Both the position numbers and the translations under genes were made by a program. DNA of 64,000 nucleotides, from contig NZ_QRDY01000016.1 in assembly GCF_003386205.1 (NCBI RefSeq), positions 1-64,000 of the forward strand. The letters run 5' to 3'. Shown one piece after another: positions 25,910 to 34,574 of this stretch. Source of the DNA: Cohnella lupini. GTDB taxonomy: Bacteria > Bacillota > Bacilli > Paenibacillales > Paenibacillaceae. Each line of letters starts with the position of its first letter. Position 1 is the stretch's first letter. The notes under the pieces are model-generated. The model was not told the DNA's origin. It made no database searches and was given only the letters and a program-made list of their open reading frames with translations.

Positions 25910-26743
25910 TTGAAATTAAAGAAACTATCTCGACCCTATCGAAAAATCGGCACAATTCCCCAGTCCAAAAGGGTGTTCCGCACCGCTACTCAGATTGTCA
26001 ACTTTGCGATCATTGGCGATAGCCATGTCGGATATCAGAATGGCTTGAGTATTTTTAGAAACTTGCTTCCCCAAGCGGTGAAATCCGGCAATAAGAAGTT
26101 CGTTATTTTCGGAGGGGATAATAAGCACGGGTCAACGGGGACTCAAGCAGACGTGGATTATAAAGCATTCAAGGACACGGCTACGGCAATCTTAAAGCCC
26201 AAAGGGATCCCCTTTAAGGCATCGATAGGAAATTGGGAGGATAACACGAGGGCGCAATTCAAGAAATACTTAGGCAATGTCTTAGGTCAGATGAATTTCC
26301 CAGGTACGCAGGGGAAGGTGAAATATGTCTGGCTGGACAATGCGTCCGGCAAATTCAGCTACGCTAGTATCAGCTTGCTTAAGACGCTGGACCCCAATTA
26401 CTACTATATTATAGATTGCCATTGGCCCCTAAGAGTGAGCGGAATTACGATAGACCCCACCCATATCGTGAGCCAACAGGAGACGGATAATTTCTTTAGA
26501 GCTATCCCTTCTGCAGTGAGAAATAAGGTGTTAGGAATTTTCACTCACCACGCTCATGCATTCTACGAGAAACTATCCAATGTGTATCCAGGATTTACGA
26601 AAACGAAATTCTATGTATGCGGATGTTCAGGTGCTTACCAATGTAAATGCGGCGCGTCTAGCTGCGTCCGTGGATACTATGAGGCAAGCTTGGCTATCCA
26701 AAACAATCGGGTCGATCTTACCGTTAGTACTCATCGATCATGA
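25910..26743 (+). CDS. metallophosphoesterase with a cysteine cluster
   Basis: About 277 residues of calcineurin-like phosphoesterase. Motifs in order are GDSHVG (36-41), GGDN, GNWED (in place of the usual GNHE) and HHAHAF near the end. Close to the C terminus a cluster CGCSGAYQCKCGASSC has five cysteines within 16 residues, suggestive of disulfides or a bound metal. No signal peptide is seen. The TTG start at 25910 is preferred because GAGGTG lies 8 bp upstream; ATG 25886 is an alternative with a weaker site. Substrate unknown. Confidence 0.8.
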   Translation: MKLKKLSRPYRKIGTIPQSKRVFRTATQIVNFAIIGDSHVGYQNGLSIFRNLLPQAVKSGNKKFVIFGGDNKHGSTGTQADVDYKAFKDTATAILKPKGIPFKASIGNWEDNTRAQFKKYLGNVLGQMNFPGTQGKVKYVWLDNASGKFSYASISLLKTLDPNYYYIIDCHWPLRVSGITIDPTHIVSQQETDNFFRAIPSAVRNKVLGIFTHHAHAFYEKLSNVYPGFTKTKFYVCGCSGAYQCKCGASSCVRGYYEASLAIQNNRVDLTVSTHRS

Positions 26744-26863
26744 GCCTTTTCTAAATATTTGCGCACTTGGAAGGGATTTCTATCGTTGCGAAGAACTCTT
26801 ATAACGACCGGACTTAATCTTCATTCTATCGTTTTACAGTTTTCAAGAGTGGAGGGTGAGACA

Positions 26864-27499
26864 ATGGCCGTTAAAGAGCAGACGATATTTAATACGATCG
26901 GGAACAAAATCAAAACAACGGATAAAGAGATTCTTATTGTCGGTAGAATTCACGAACCGCTGATTATGATATTGGAAAACGTATTAAGCCACGCGGAATG
27001 CGATGCACTGATTGATTTAGCTAAGAACAGATTGCAGCGAGCGAAAATCGGCAAATCTCACTTAGAAAGCGATATTAGGACGAACAGCAGCATGTTCTTC
27101 GAAGAAAGCGAGAACGAATGCATCCGAACCGTCGAAACCAGAATTTCCGAATTGATGAATATCCCGGTTTCACATGCGGAACCTCTGCAAATTTTACATT
27201 ATAAACCCGGTGAACGGTATCAGCCTCATTTTGACTATTTTACGTCCGGAAATGTTGCCAATAATCGCATTAGCACGCTGGTGATGTACTTAAATGACGT
27301 GGACGAGGGCGGCGAAACGGAATTTCCCGCGCTTCGGTTTTCAGTAACGCCTAAAAAAGGCAGCGCCGTCTATTTTGAATATTTTTATAACGATATCCGC
27401 TTAAACGAGCTAACGCTACATGGGGGAAATCCCGTTGAGGCCGGCGAAAAATGGGTAGCGTCCCAATGGATGAGAAGACAAATACACCGCTACGATTAA
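26864..27499 (+). CDS. 2OG-Fe(II) oxygenase, prolyl 4-hydroxylase alpha-like
   Basis: A 211-residue Fe(II)/2-oxoglutarate dioxygenase. The iron ligands are seen as H122 and D124 in YQPHFDY and H186 in LTLHGG; K196 binds 2-oxoglutarate. The block NNRISTLVMYLNDVDEGGET is highly characteristic of prolyl 4-hydroxylases, including those of the Bacillus anthracis type. TGGAGGGTGAG precedes ATG 26864. Its stop codon overlaps that of the convergent GH88/GH105 gene by 3 bp. The target proline-rich or glycine-proline protein is not apparent in the window. Confidence 0.9.
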   Translation: MAVKEQTIFNTIGNKIKTTDKEILIVGRIHEPLIMILENVLSHAECDALIDLAKNRLQRAKIGKSHLESDIRTNSSMFFEESENECIRTVETRISELMNIPVSHAEPLQILHYKPGERYQPHFDYFTSGNVANNRISTLVMYLNDVDEGGETEFPALRFSVTPKKGSAVYFEYFYNDIRLNELTLHGGNPVEAGEKWVASQWMRRQIHRYD

Positions 27500-28536
27500 A
27501 GAGTTCCCCGCACAGATTGCGCGAGCAACATTAACGAGAGACCTTGACCATACAACGTCGAGTATTGCGGGATTTGGTTATATGCCTCTATGCTATCCAT
27601 GACAGGAGTGCCTCCGGATACGCCCGCAACGATTCCATTCTCCATCACGTGGGAGATGACCGCTTGCAATACACGATCGGCGGCTTCTTCATATCGCGCT
27701 TCCTCCGGAAGCCACCCTCCCTCCATCGCCCTTAGCAGTCCGTAGCCGATTCCCGCGCTACCGGACACTTCGGGGTAATACTCCGCTTGGTCCATCACCG
27801 TGCTCCATAACCCATCCTCCCGCTGGAAGCTTAGCAATCCATCCATCAATCGAATGTATCGGTCTGCGACTTCAGAGTCCACCGGGACGAGCTTCGCCGT
27901 CTCTTCGAGAATCATCGGCACGCCCGCCGCGATCCAGCCGTTCGCTCTCGTCCAGCGAGCCGCGGACATATGGTCGCGAGTTACGCAATTCCAGCCGTGG
28001 AACAAGACGCCGCTCGCAGGATCCTCCAATAATCGAAGGTGAATCAACACTTGTCTCTGAGCTTCCTCGGCAAATACCACATGGCCTGTAATCGTAGCCG
28101 TTCGCGCCAGGAATAGCACCGCCATGAAGATCGTATCCGCCCATACCTGCTCGGCGAACGCTACTTGCTCGGTGACGGTGTGCTCGAACGCTTGCTCGCG
28201 GGTTCGAGGAGCCTCGGCGACGAGCCATTCCGCGATTCGAACGGCTTCGTCCCGGTAAGCTTCTTCGCCTGTCACCCTATAGAGCGCCGGGAAGATCGCG
28301 TAAGGAGCGATTCCGTTAATGACCCTTGAGCCGGCGGCTTTGGATTGGTTGCGGGCAACCCATTGCCGCAAGTATTCTAGCACCTCCGGCCGGTCCGTCG
28401 CCTCGTAATACTCAAGCATGGCGATGACGCCGACGCCGGGCACCCAGTCCCAATGATCGATGTCCATCCCCCAGCTTCCCGCGTGGTTTTCTTTCATCTG
28501 AAGCCATATTTTCTCGGCTATGCGTTTCTTTGGCAT
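27496..28536 (-). CDS. glycoside hydrolase family 88/105 protein
   Basis: A 346-residue cytoplasmic (alpha/alpha)6-barrel hydrolase like unsaturated rhamnogalacturonyl hydrolase YteR. Recognisable blocks are GSWGMDIDHWDWVPGVGVIA, VWADTIFMAVLFLAR with the conserved Asp, ILFHGW-type VLFHGWNC, ARANGW-type WTRANGWIAAGVP and SGSAGIGYGLLRAM. Such enzymes remove the unsaturated uronyl residue left by polysaccharide lyases. It is divergent from an AraC regulator, which is its likely activator. Convergent and overlapping at its stop with the oxygenase gene. Complete. Confidence 0.88.
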   Translation of the reverse strand: MPKKRIAEKIWLQMKENHAGSWGMDIDHWDWVPGVGVIAMLEYYEATDRPEVLEYLRQWVARNQSKAAGSRVINGIAPYAIFPALYRVTGEEAYRDEAVRIAEWLVAEAPRTREQAFEHTVTEQVAFAEQVWADTIFMAVLFLARTATITGHVVFAEEAQRQVLIHLRLLEDPASGVLFHGWNCVTRDHMSAARWTRANGWIAAGVPMILEETAKLVPVDSEVADRYIRLMDGLLSFQREDGLWSTVMDQAEYYPEVSGSAGIGYGLLRAMEGGWLPEEARYEEAADRVLQAVISHVMENGIVAGVSGGTPVMDSIEAYNQIPQYSTLYGQGLSLMLLAQSVRGTL

Positions 28537-28690
28537 GAATTCCCCACTCCTTCAAGAAAGTAATCTTCTTTGACTAGTGTAGCAATCGAACGTCTCCGAC
28601 TCTTGGGAAAACGTACCGAAAAAGTGGGGAATCGTCCACGGATGATGTTATGATGAAGGAGCCATTTCAGAATGTTATGGAGGCGTTGAC

Positions 28691-29605
28691 ATGTCTCTTG
28701 CGACACCGAACAGCCAAACTTCCCCTTCCTATGTATGGGATGACGTCACCGACCGTTTCCTCGCCGATTATCCGGTTCATTGCGCCAAGCGCACGAATTC
28801 GATTCAACAGCGAGTCATGCACGCTCATCGCGGTTTCGAATTTTATTTGTGCACGAAGGGCTCGGGCACTCTGTTTTGCGGGAATCGCATGTATCCTTTG
28901 CACGAAGGAACGCTGACGGTGATTCCTCCGCACGTCGTTCACCGCCCTTATACCGATCGGAATGCCGCGTTTCACCGTTACGTGCTGTCCGTGGACGTAC
29001 CGTATATGGAAAGCTTGGATGCCGTTTGCGCATCCCCCGGTGCCGGAATAACGCAGCTTCTAGCCGGGCCGGATGGCGACGGCGGTCACTTCTACTTGAA
29101 TCATGCGCAGTTCGATCGGGCGACGACTTTGTTGGCGACGTTGGTTGAAGCGCTGGCTCACGATGGTCCGCTCAAACAGTGGATTCAGCTCAGTACGCTT
29201 TCCGAGCTATTCGTATTGATCATGGGCTTACATCATGCGCCGCAAAGCACGGAGAGGGACAAGTCTGCGGAGGATTCTCTATTGGGAGACGTGCTGGAAT
29301 ACCTCGTCGCGAATTATCGGGAGAACATTCAGATCGAGGACGTGACGAAGCGGTTTCCGGTATCCCGTTCTTATTTGCTTAGGCTATTTAAGGAGAAAAC
29401 CGGGGACACGATCATGCGTTTCGTCGCCGAGTATCGGCTGAATGAAGCGCGGAGGCTGCTTGCCGCGGGGACCCTGTCCGTCACCGAAGTCGCGAGCCGT
29501 GTCGGATTCGGCGACTTATCCCACTTCTTCGGACTATTCAAGAAGGCGACGGGGCTTACCCCCAAGCAATATCGCGATCGCGCTTCGGGGCGATTAAGCA
29601 AGTGA
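28691..29605 (+). CDS. AraC-family transcriptional regulator
   Basis: A 304-residue regulator. The N-terminal cupin-type sensor domain (VMHAHRGFEFYLCTKGSGTL, then LTVIPPHVVHRP) is followed by a linker and two C-terminal helix-turn-helix motifs (FPVSRSYLLRLFKEKTGDT; VTEVASRVGFGDLSHFFGLF). GGAGG precedes the ATG. Divergent from the GH88/GH105 gene, with a 150-bp shared promoter region, which suggests that the two respond to a sugar. Confidence 0.9.
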   Translation: MSLATPNSQTSPSYVWDDVTDRFLADYPVHCAKRTNSIQQRVMHAHRGFEFYLCTKGSGTLFCGNRMYPLHEGTLTVIPPHVVHRPYTDRNAAFHRYVLSVDVPYMESLDAVCASPGAGITQLLAGPDGDGGHFYLNHAQFDRATTLLATLVEALAHDGPLKQWIQLSTLSELFVLIMGLHHAPQSTERDKSAEDSLLGDVLEYLVANYRENIQIEDVTKRFPVSRSYLLRLFKEKTGDTIMRFVAEYRLNEARRLLAAGTLSVTEVASRVGFGDLSHFFGLFKKATGLTPKQYRDRASGRLSK

Positions 29606-29717
29606 CCACTGAGCGCAATCGACAGGAACCCTTATGTTCGGCTAGACTAGACTTGTCGCAAGCTCGGACATTATACTTTAGTAAGCTTGAGAAGTAGATA
29701 CGGAGGGAAAGATCTCG

Positions 29718-30578
29718 ATGAGCGATAAAATAAAAAAGGTAGTCGTAACAGGTGGAAGCGGCATGTTGGGCCGATGGATCGTTAAGCATTTCGTCGAGCA
29801 TGGCTATGAGGTGTTAAACGTCGATACGCGACAACCGGATGAGGCATTGTGCCCCACGCTGATCGTGGATCTTGAAGATTTGGGCCAGACGTACGGCGCG
29901 CTGGCCGGCGCGGATGCGGTCGTTCATATGGCGGCCATTCCGCGGGCAGGGATGGTTCCGCCCGAAGTGACGTTCCGCAACAACGTGATGTCGACTTACA
30001 ACGTCTTGGAGGCTGCCTCCGGTCTTGGCATCAAGAAAGCGGTCATCGCCTCTAGCGAATCTTCGTACGGTATTTGCTTCGCCGTTCATCCGTTCGGCCC
30101 GCAATACGTGCCAATGGATGAAGCGCATCCGCAGCTGCCGCAAGACAGCTACGGCTTGTCCAAGATCGTCAACGAGCAAACCGCGGACATGTTCTACCGC
30201 AGATCCGGCATTCAGGTCGTATCGCTGCGCCTCGGCAACGTCATTCCGCCGGAATGGTACGAGCGGTTCCCATCTTGGATCAACAACCCGGAGGAGCGCG
30301 AACGGATTCTGTGGAGCTACATCGATACTCGCGACGCGGCTGAAGCCTGCCGTCTAGCGATCGAAACCGACGGGCTTGGCTCCGTCGCGCTTAATCTCGC
30401 TTCGGACGAGACGAGCATGGCCGTTCCTAGCCGCGAGCTGATGACCGCCCGCTATCCGGAAGTGATCGACTTCCGCGCTCCGCTTGAAGCACACGAATCG
30501 CTGCTCAATAGCGACAAAGCCACGAAGCTGCTTGGCTGGAAGCCACAATACAAATGGCGCGAACAGCTCGACAAGTAA
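29718..30578 (+). CDS. NAD-dependent epimerase/dehydratase family protein
   Basis: A 286-residue extended SDR. The cofactor loop is VVVTGGSGMLGRWIV at about 8-22, then DAVVHMAAIPRAG, catalytic ASSESSYG and YGLSK (YxxxK). The C-terminal part carries EAHESLLNSDKATKLLGWKP, typical of sugar-nucleotide epimerases and related uronate dehydrogenases. CGGAGGG precedes the ATG. It is followed by a terminator and stands alone. Substrate unknown; uronate dehydrogenase is a reasonable alternative. Confidence 0.85.
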   Translation: MSDKIKKVVVTGGSGMLGRWIVKHFVEHGYEVLNVDTRQPDEALCPTLIVDLEDLGQTYGALAGADAVVHMAAIPRAGMVPPEVTFRNNVMSTYNVLEAASGLGIKKAVIASSESSYGICFAVHPFGPQYVPMDEAHPQLPQDSYGLSKIVNEQTADMFYRRSGIQVVSLRLGNVIPPEWYERFPSWINNPEERERILWSYIDTRDAAEACRLAIETDGLGSVALNLASDETSMAVPSRELMTARYPEVIDFRAPLEAHESLLNSDKATKLLGWKPQYKWREQLDK

Positions 30579-30588
30579 TTTATTCGCT

Positions 30589-30635
30589 AGAGGTTGCCCC
30601 GATCTCTCCACTTGACGGGGACAACCTCTTTTTTG
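30589..30635 (+). terminator. terminator after the epimerase gene
   Basis: AGAGGTTG and CCCCG pair with CGGGG and CAACCTCT, followed by TTTTTT. Confidence 0.85.
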
Positions 30636-30670
30636 CTTGAATCATTCATCATCGAAGAAGGTGCACCCTC

Positions 30671-31573
30671 TTGAGTTATGTTCTGCTCCTACTGGCGACG
30701 TTAGCCTGGAGCTTCGTAGGGGTTCTAGTCAAAACGGCGTCGACTATGGTGGACAGCTCCATTATTTCGTTCGCGCGCTTCTTCTTCGGCGTGATCTGTC
30801 TGATCGTCTTTCTGTACATTCGGGACGGCAAGCTTCAGCTCCGTCTGGGGATGAAATGGATCTGGATAGGCGCGATCGGCAAAGCCGCCAATTACACGTT
30901 CGAGAATATCGCTTTGCATATCGGCTATTCCTACGGCAATATTCTCGTTCAGCCCGTTCAGACCGTCGTTCTCTTGTTCGCTGCAGGATGGTTGTTCAGG
31001 GAGAAAATATCGCTCCGCGGCTGGATTGCCGCGGCGTTCTGCGTCGTCGGCGTTATCGTGATCGGTTGGAACGGAACCGCGCTTGACGAGCTGGCGAGCG
31101 GCAGCGGCCTGACGACGCTTCTGTTCACGCTGGCCGGCATCGGCGCCGCCGTGCACGTATTAAGCCAGCGGATGCTCTTGAAGACGATGGACAACGGCAA
31201 CATGAATTTATCCGTTTTCCTATTGAGCACGATCATCGTCGCCGCTCCGATTCCGATCCAATCGCAAGGTTTTATCGGCCCGATTACGGTATGGGCTTGG
31301 GGAGCTTTGGTCCTGCTTGGCGTTATTACGGGCCTCAGCTTTTTCTGGTTCGCGGAGGCCATCAAGCGCGGCGTGCCGTTCGGGGTCGTTGCGATTGTCG
31401 GGAACAGTACCGTCCTATTTACGATATTGTGGTCTTATCTGTTTTTCAACGACCCGATCACGATCTACATTATTAGCGGAACTCTAGTATTCGTAGCCGG
31501 ACTCCTCTTGTTGAGTTTTCCGATGCCGCGCCGAAGCATTCGCCAAGTAGACGATTCGTTGGCGGCACCGTAA
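30671..31573 (+). CDS. EamA/DMT-family transporter
   Basis: A 300-residue integral membrane protein with ten hydrophobic helices in two EamA repeats (starting at LLLATLAWSFVGVLVK and at LLFTLAGIGAAVHVLSQR). Members export amino acids, metabolites or drugs. The start is TTG 30671, preceded by GAAGGTG at 7-bp spacing; no ATG fits. Located behind the epimerase terminator, so it needs its own promoter, which is not evident. Substrate unknown. Confidence 0.85.
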   Translation: MSYVLLLLATLAWSFVGVLVKTASTMVDSSIISFARFFFGVICLIVFLYIRDGKLQLRLGMKWIWIGAIGKAANYTFENIALHIGYSYGNILVQPVQTVVLLFAAGWLFREKISLRGWIAAAFCVVGVIVIGWNGTALDELASGSGLTTLLFTLAGIGAAVHVLSQRMLLKTMDNGNMNLSVFLLSTIIVAAPIPIQSQGFIGPITVWAWGALVLLGVITGLSFFWFAEAIKRGVPFGVVAIVGNSTVLFTILWSYLFFNDPITIYIISGTLVFVAGLLLLSFPMPRRSIRQVDDSLAAP

Positions 31574-31716
31574 GTTTGGCGGAACTTAAGCACAGCAATC
31601 CGGGAAAAGCGCGACGGATGAAGTTTAAAGCGAGTCGGCCGAGGCACGTTTAAATTTGCCGTTTTGGCATGCTTATGCTTCCAATTTACCGCGGCAAACT
31701 TATGCTTCCAAAATGA

Positions 31717-31743
31717 AAAAGCCCTTGATTATCAAGGACTTTT
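31717..31743. terminator. bidirectional terminator
   Basis: AAAAGCCCTTGAT pairs with ATCAAGGACTTTT (one mismatch). It lies between convergent genes ending at 31573 and 31835. Just upstream the motif CTTATGCTTCCAA occurs twice (about 31670 and 31700). Confidence 0.75.
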
Positions 31744-31834
31744 CTGGACTAGCCAATGGGATTTCAAAACGCATCATTCATCAAACGTAATCCTTTAGTT
31801 CAAAAAATCAAATGACTACTCGAGTTCAATTTTG

Positions 31835-32677
31835 TTAAAGTGCACCTGCATCTCTTGCCGAATAGTACGACGGGTAAATCGGTCGATAATGTAATTCGTC
31901 TCTTATACGCGTTGTATCGACGATCATATTCCATGGATCAAAATCTTGCTGCAGCGCTTCTGACGAAACTTCGCTATTATGAAGCTGCAACAACTCCGCA
32001 ACGGAGATCGGTGCATCGTCGGCAACATTGTAGATTCGGCCATCAATACCTGGTGTGGAAGCTGCGAGCATCAGGGCTTGACTTACATCCGCATGGTGAG
32101 CCATATGCATTCGTTTGGCTGGATTCCAATTACGCAATAACGGCAGAACTTCCTTGATATGGGGATCGTGCTCACCATAGACAAATGGAAGCCGTAATAT
32201 GCGCAGTCCTAATTCCTGTTCGCGATGAAGCAGTAGCAGCGCCACTTCGGCATCAGCTTTGGTTTGAGGATAAGGAAAGGCGGGCTTCAACTCGTCATCT
32301 TCACGGCTCGGTCTCGAATGATCCCCGGAACCGTATACATGATTGGTGCTGGAAAAAATAAACCTTGGCACATCCGCCTTCAACGTAGCTTGAGCTAAAG
32401 CTATGCTGCCATCGATGTTTGCTATACTGGTGGTGTTCTCGTCTGCACCACGGAACTGTGCTGCCAAGTGAACCACAACATCAGTGCCCCGGAGAGCGTC
32501 AACATAATTGTCCGGCTGCAGAAGATCGCCTTCTAAAACTTCAGCCCCTTGCTGGTGAAGCCAGTCCGCCTTTGCAGCGTCCCTAACCAACAGTTTAACG
32601 TGATGACCGCGCTGTAACATACGCGGAACAAAACGGCTTCCTACTTTACCTGTGGCTCCAGTTACAAAAATGTTCAT
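31835..32677 (-). CDS. NAD(P)-dependent epimerase/oxidoreductase
   Basis: A 280-residue extended SDR. FVTGATGKVGSRFVPRML gives the NAD(P) loop; VVVHLAAQFRGA, FIFSSTNHVYG and YPQTKADAE (YxxxK) follow. Catalytic residues look intact. It is divergent from an MmyB-like regulator gene with a 120-bp intergenic region, so the regulator probably controls it. Substrate not inferable. Complete. Confidence 0.85.
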   Translation of the reverse strand: MNIFVTGATGKVGSRFVPRMLQRGHHVKLLVRDAAKADWLHQQGAEVLEGDLLQPDNYVDALRGTDVVVHLAAQFRGADENTTSIANIDGSIALAQATLKADVPRFIFSSTNHVYGSGDHSRPSREDDELKPAFPYPQTKADAEVALLLLHREQELGLRILRLPFVYGEHDPHIKEVLPLLRNWNPAKRMHMAHHADVSQALMLAASTPGIDGRIYNVADDAPISVAELLQLHNSEVSSEALQQDFDPWNMIVDTTRIRDELHYRPIYPSYYSARDAGAL

Positions 32678-32798
32678 TTTTCAAGTCCTTTCCTTCGTTT
32701 TATTTGATGCTATACGGGCAGTATAATAGAAAGTGCAAATAGCATCCTTCCTGCGTCTATCGTATGACTGGAAGTGTCAGGATAAGGAGGAGTCATAA

Positions 32799-33626
32799 AT
32801 GAAAGAGATTTCTTCCAGAATGTCGTTAGGCGATTTTTTGCGTTCGCGTAGAGAACGCCTTACTCCAGGAGATGTAGGGTTAGTATCCTATGGACGACGA
32901 CGGACAGCGGGGCTTCGAAGGGAAGAAGTAGCCCAGCTTGCCCATATTGGAGCATCATGGTATACCTCTTTAGAACAAGGCAGAAATGTCAATCCCTCAG
33001 AGGATGTACTAAATAACATAGCAAAAGCGCTGCGATTGACTGAGGATGAACGTCACCATCTCCATATTCTTGCAAGACCGGTACAACAGGAAGAGGTAGA
33101 AGACCAGCAATTGAATGTAGGTTTGGAACGGACGATAAGGGCTCTTGATCCGAATCCAGCATTCGTGATTGGAAGGTACTGGGACTTGTTGTTATGGAAC
33201 AAAGCAGCCGAATTAGTTTTCCGTTTACCGTCATTTTCTATGCACCAGAGACCCAATTGGATGAGACGTCTTTTGACGGACGCTAAGCTAGGATCGAACA
33301 TAGAGGATTGGGAAGCCAGAGCACAAGTCTTGATTGCTCACTTTCGTGCGGATTACGCACACTTCCCTTCTGATACGAGGTTTAAGGAACTTATTGAAGA
33401 ATTCATGCAGACCAGCCAGCTGTTTCGCGAGATATGGCCGTTACATGACGTTCAGGCCATAACAGACCGCCACAAACGGAGATACGATCCTCGTATCGGA
33501 GAGATGGAGTTTGAACATGTGACCTTGCAACTTCCGACCAATCCGAATCTGAAGATCATGATTTATACAGCTTCAACGGATACGGCTGCGCGTTTGCGAA
33601 GTTTAATGAGCACTCGGGAGCATTGA
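32799..33626 (+). CDS. MmyB-like XRE-family regulator
   Basis: A 275-residue regulator. The N-terminal helix-turn-helix spans about residues 10-80, with LGDFLRSRRERLTPGDVGL, RRTAGLRREEVAQLAHIG and WYTSLEQGRNVNPS, the hallmark of this group. The remaining 180 residues form an MmyB-type ligand-binding domain (NPAFVIGRYWDLLLWNKAAE). AAGGAGGAG precedes the ATG. Divergent from the epimerase gene. Ligand unknown. Confidence 0.92.
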   Translation: MKEISSRMSLGDFLRSRRERLTPGDVGLVSYGRRRTAGLRREEVAQLAHIGASWYTSLEQGRNVNPSEDVLNNIAKALRLTEDERHHLHILARPVQQEEVEDQQLNVGLERTIRALDPNPAFVIGRYWDLLLWNKAAELVFRLPSFSMHQRPNWMRRLLTDAKLGSNIEDWEARAQVLIAHFRADYAHFPSDTRFKELIEEFMQTSQLFREIWPLHDVQAITDRHKRRYDPRIGEMEFEHVTLQLPTNPNLKIMIYTASTDTAARLRSLMSTREH

Positions 33627-33990
33627 TAAGTCACTCGTGACTTGCGGTTAGAGACATCACTCAAGAACTGTGATGGCGCTATTCTGCACGTTCGCTTAAT
33701 GAAATTACCGAAGCACTGGCCCGCCCCGTTAGGTAAAGATTATTGAACGATTTAACCGGTGCCCTCGCTTACCATAAGTTTTTCAAAAATGTGTTCTGGA
33801 ACAATAAGCTTGCCAAAGGTGCAAATACTTTATTGTTTCAAAAACAAAAAACATAATAAATGGCTTTGATAATGCGCCCGACCCTTTACCTCCTCAAAAA
33901 TGGGACAGTGTGTAAATTCAGTAAAATATAGACATTTTCTTATTTGGCAAACTTAGATTCTGATAATGGCAAACATATGAGTTAAATCAC
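33627..33990. other. intergenic stretch without a gene
   Basis: No coding region is supported. An inverted repeat GAACAATAA/TTATTGTTTC lies near 33798-33842. The stretch GGGACAGTGTGTAAATTC near 33902 resembles the ends of some IS256-type elements, but no transposase or partner end is present. Confidence 0.4.
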
Positions 33991-34035
33991 AACCCATTCT
34001 AGGCGGATGAGCAAATCCGAAGGAATGGGGTTTTT
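33991..34035. terminator. terminator near the HxlR gene
   Basis: AACCCATTC pairs with GAATGGGGTT, with an inner CGGAT/ATCCG stem, followed by TTTTT. Confidence 0.75.
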
Positions 34036-34066
34036 GAATGTGGAGAATTCGATGAATGGAGCATAC

Positions 34067-34435
34067 TCAAGTCGTCGTTTCCTCGATGCCTTTTTTAAGC
34101 CCCATATGCTCCAGATGAGCTCTGCCCCACTGATGTATCGTCTGTAACACGGGCTTCACGGAATGGCCGTATTCGGTAAGCGAATATTCCACCTTCGGTG
34201 GGACGACCGCATAGACGACGCGCCGTATGATGTCTTGCTCTTCCAGCTCCCGCAATTGCGAAGCGAGCACCTTTTTCGTGATGTCGGGAATATCTCTCTG
34301 CAGCTCGCTAAACCGCTTGGTCCCTTGAAACAGTAAGAATAAGATGGAAATTTTCCACTTCCCGACGATCACGTCAAGCGCCGGCTCGACCGTACAGTAT
34401 TGCATATCGTTATCCATACCGGGGCTCCCGTTCAC
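34067..34435 (-). CDS. HxlR-family transcriptional regulator
   Basis: A 122-residue winged-helix regulator. The HxlR signature is clear: CTVEPALDVIVGKWKISILF, then FSELQRDIPDITKKVLASQL and VEYSLTEYGHSVKPVL. A single N-terminal Cys (in QYCTVEP) is at the position used by redox- or electrophile-sensing members such as YodB and HypR. Divergent from a luciferase-like oxidoreductase, which it probably controls. Confidence 0.9.
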   Translation of the reverse strand: MNGSPGMDNDMQYCTVEPALDVIVGKWKISILFLLFQGTKRFSELQRDIPDITKKVLASQLRELEEQDIIRRVVYAVVPPKVEYSLTEYGHSVKPVLQTIHQWGRAHLEHMGLKKGIEETTT

Positions 34436-34574
34436 ATGGTTACTTTGATGTTACCCTGACACCTTAATGTGCCTACTTCGCAAAAAGCAATCTCGGGCGC
34501 ATAATGACATTGCGGCCGATGCAAGAAACGGCGGCAACATTCTAATAATAACAAACAGGAAAGCCGGTGCACTA

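Noticed and set aside
33900-33925. Possible IS256-type element end (GGGACAGTGTGTAAATTC)
   Set aside because: No transposase, no partner inverted repeat and no target duplication were found.
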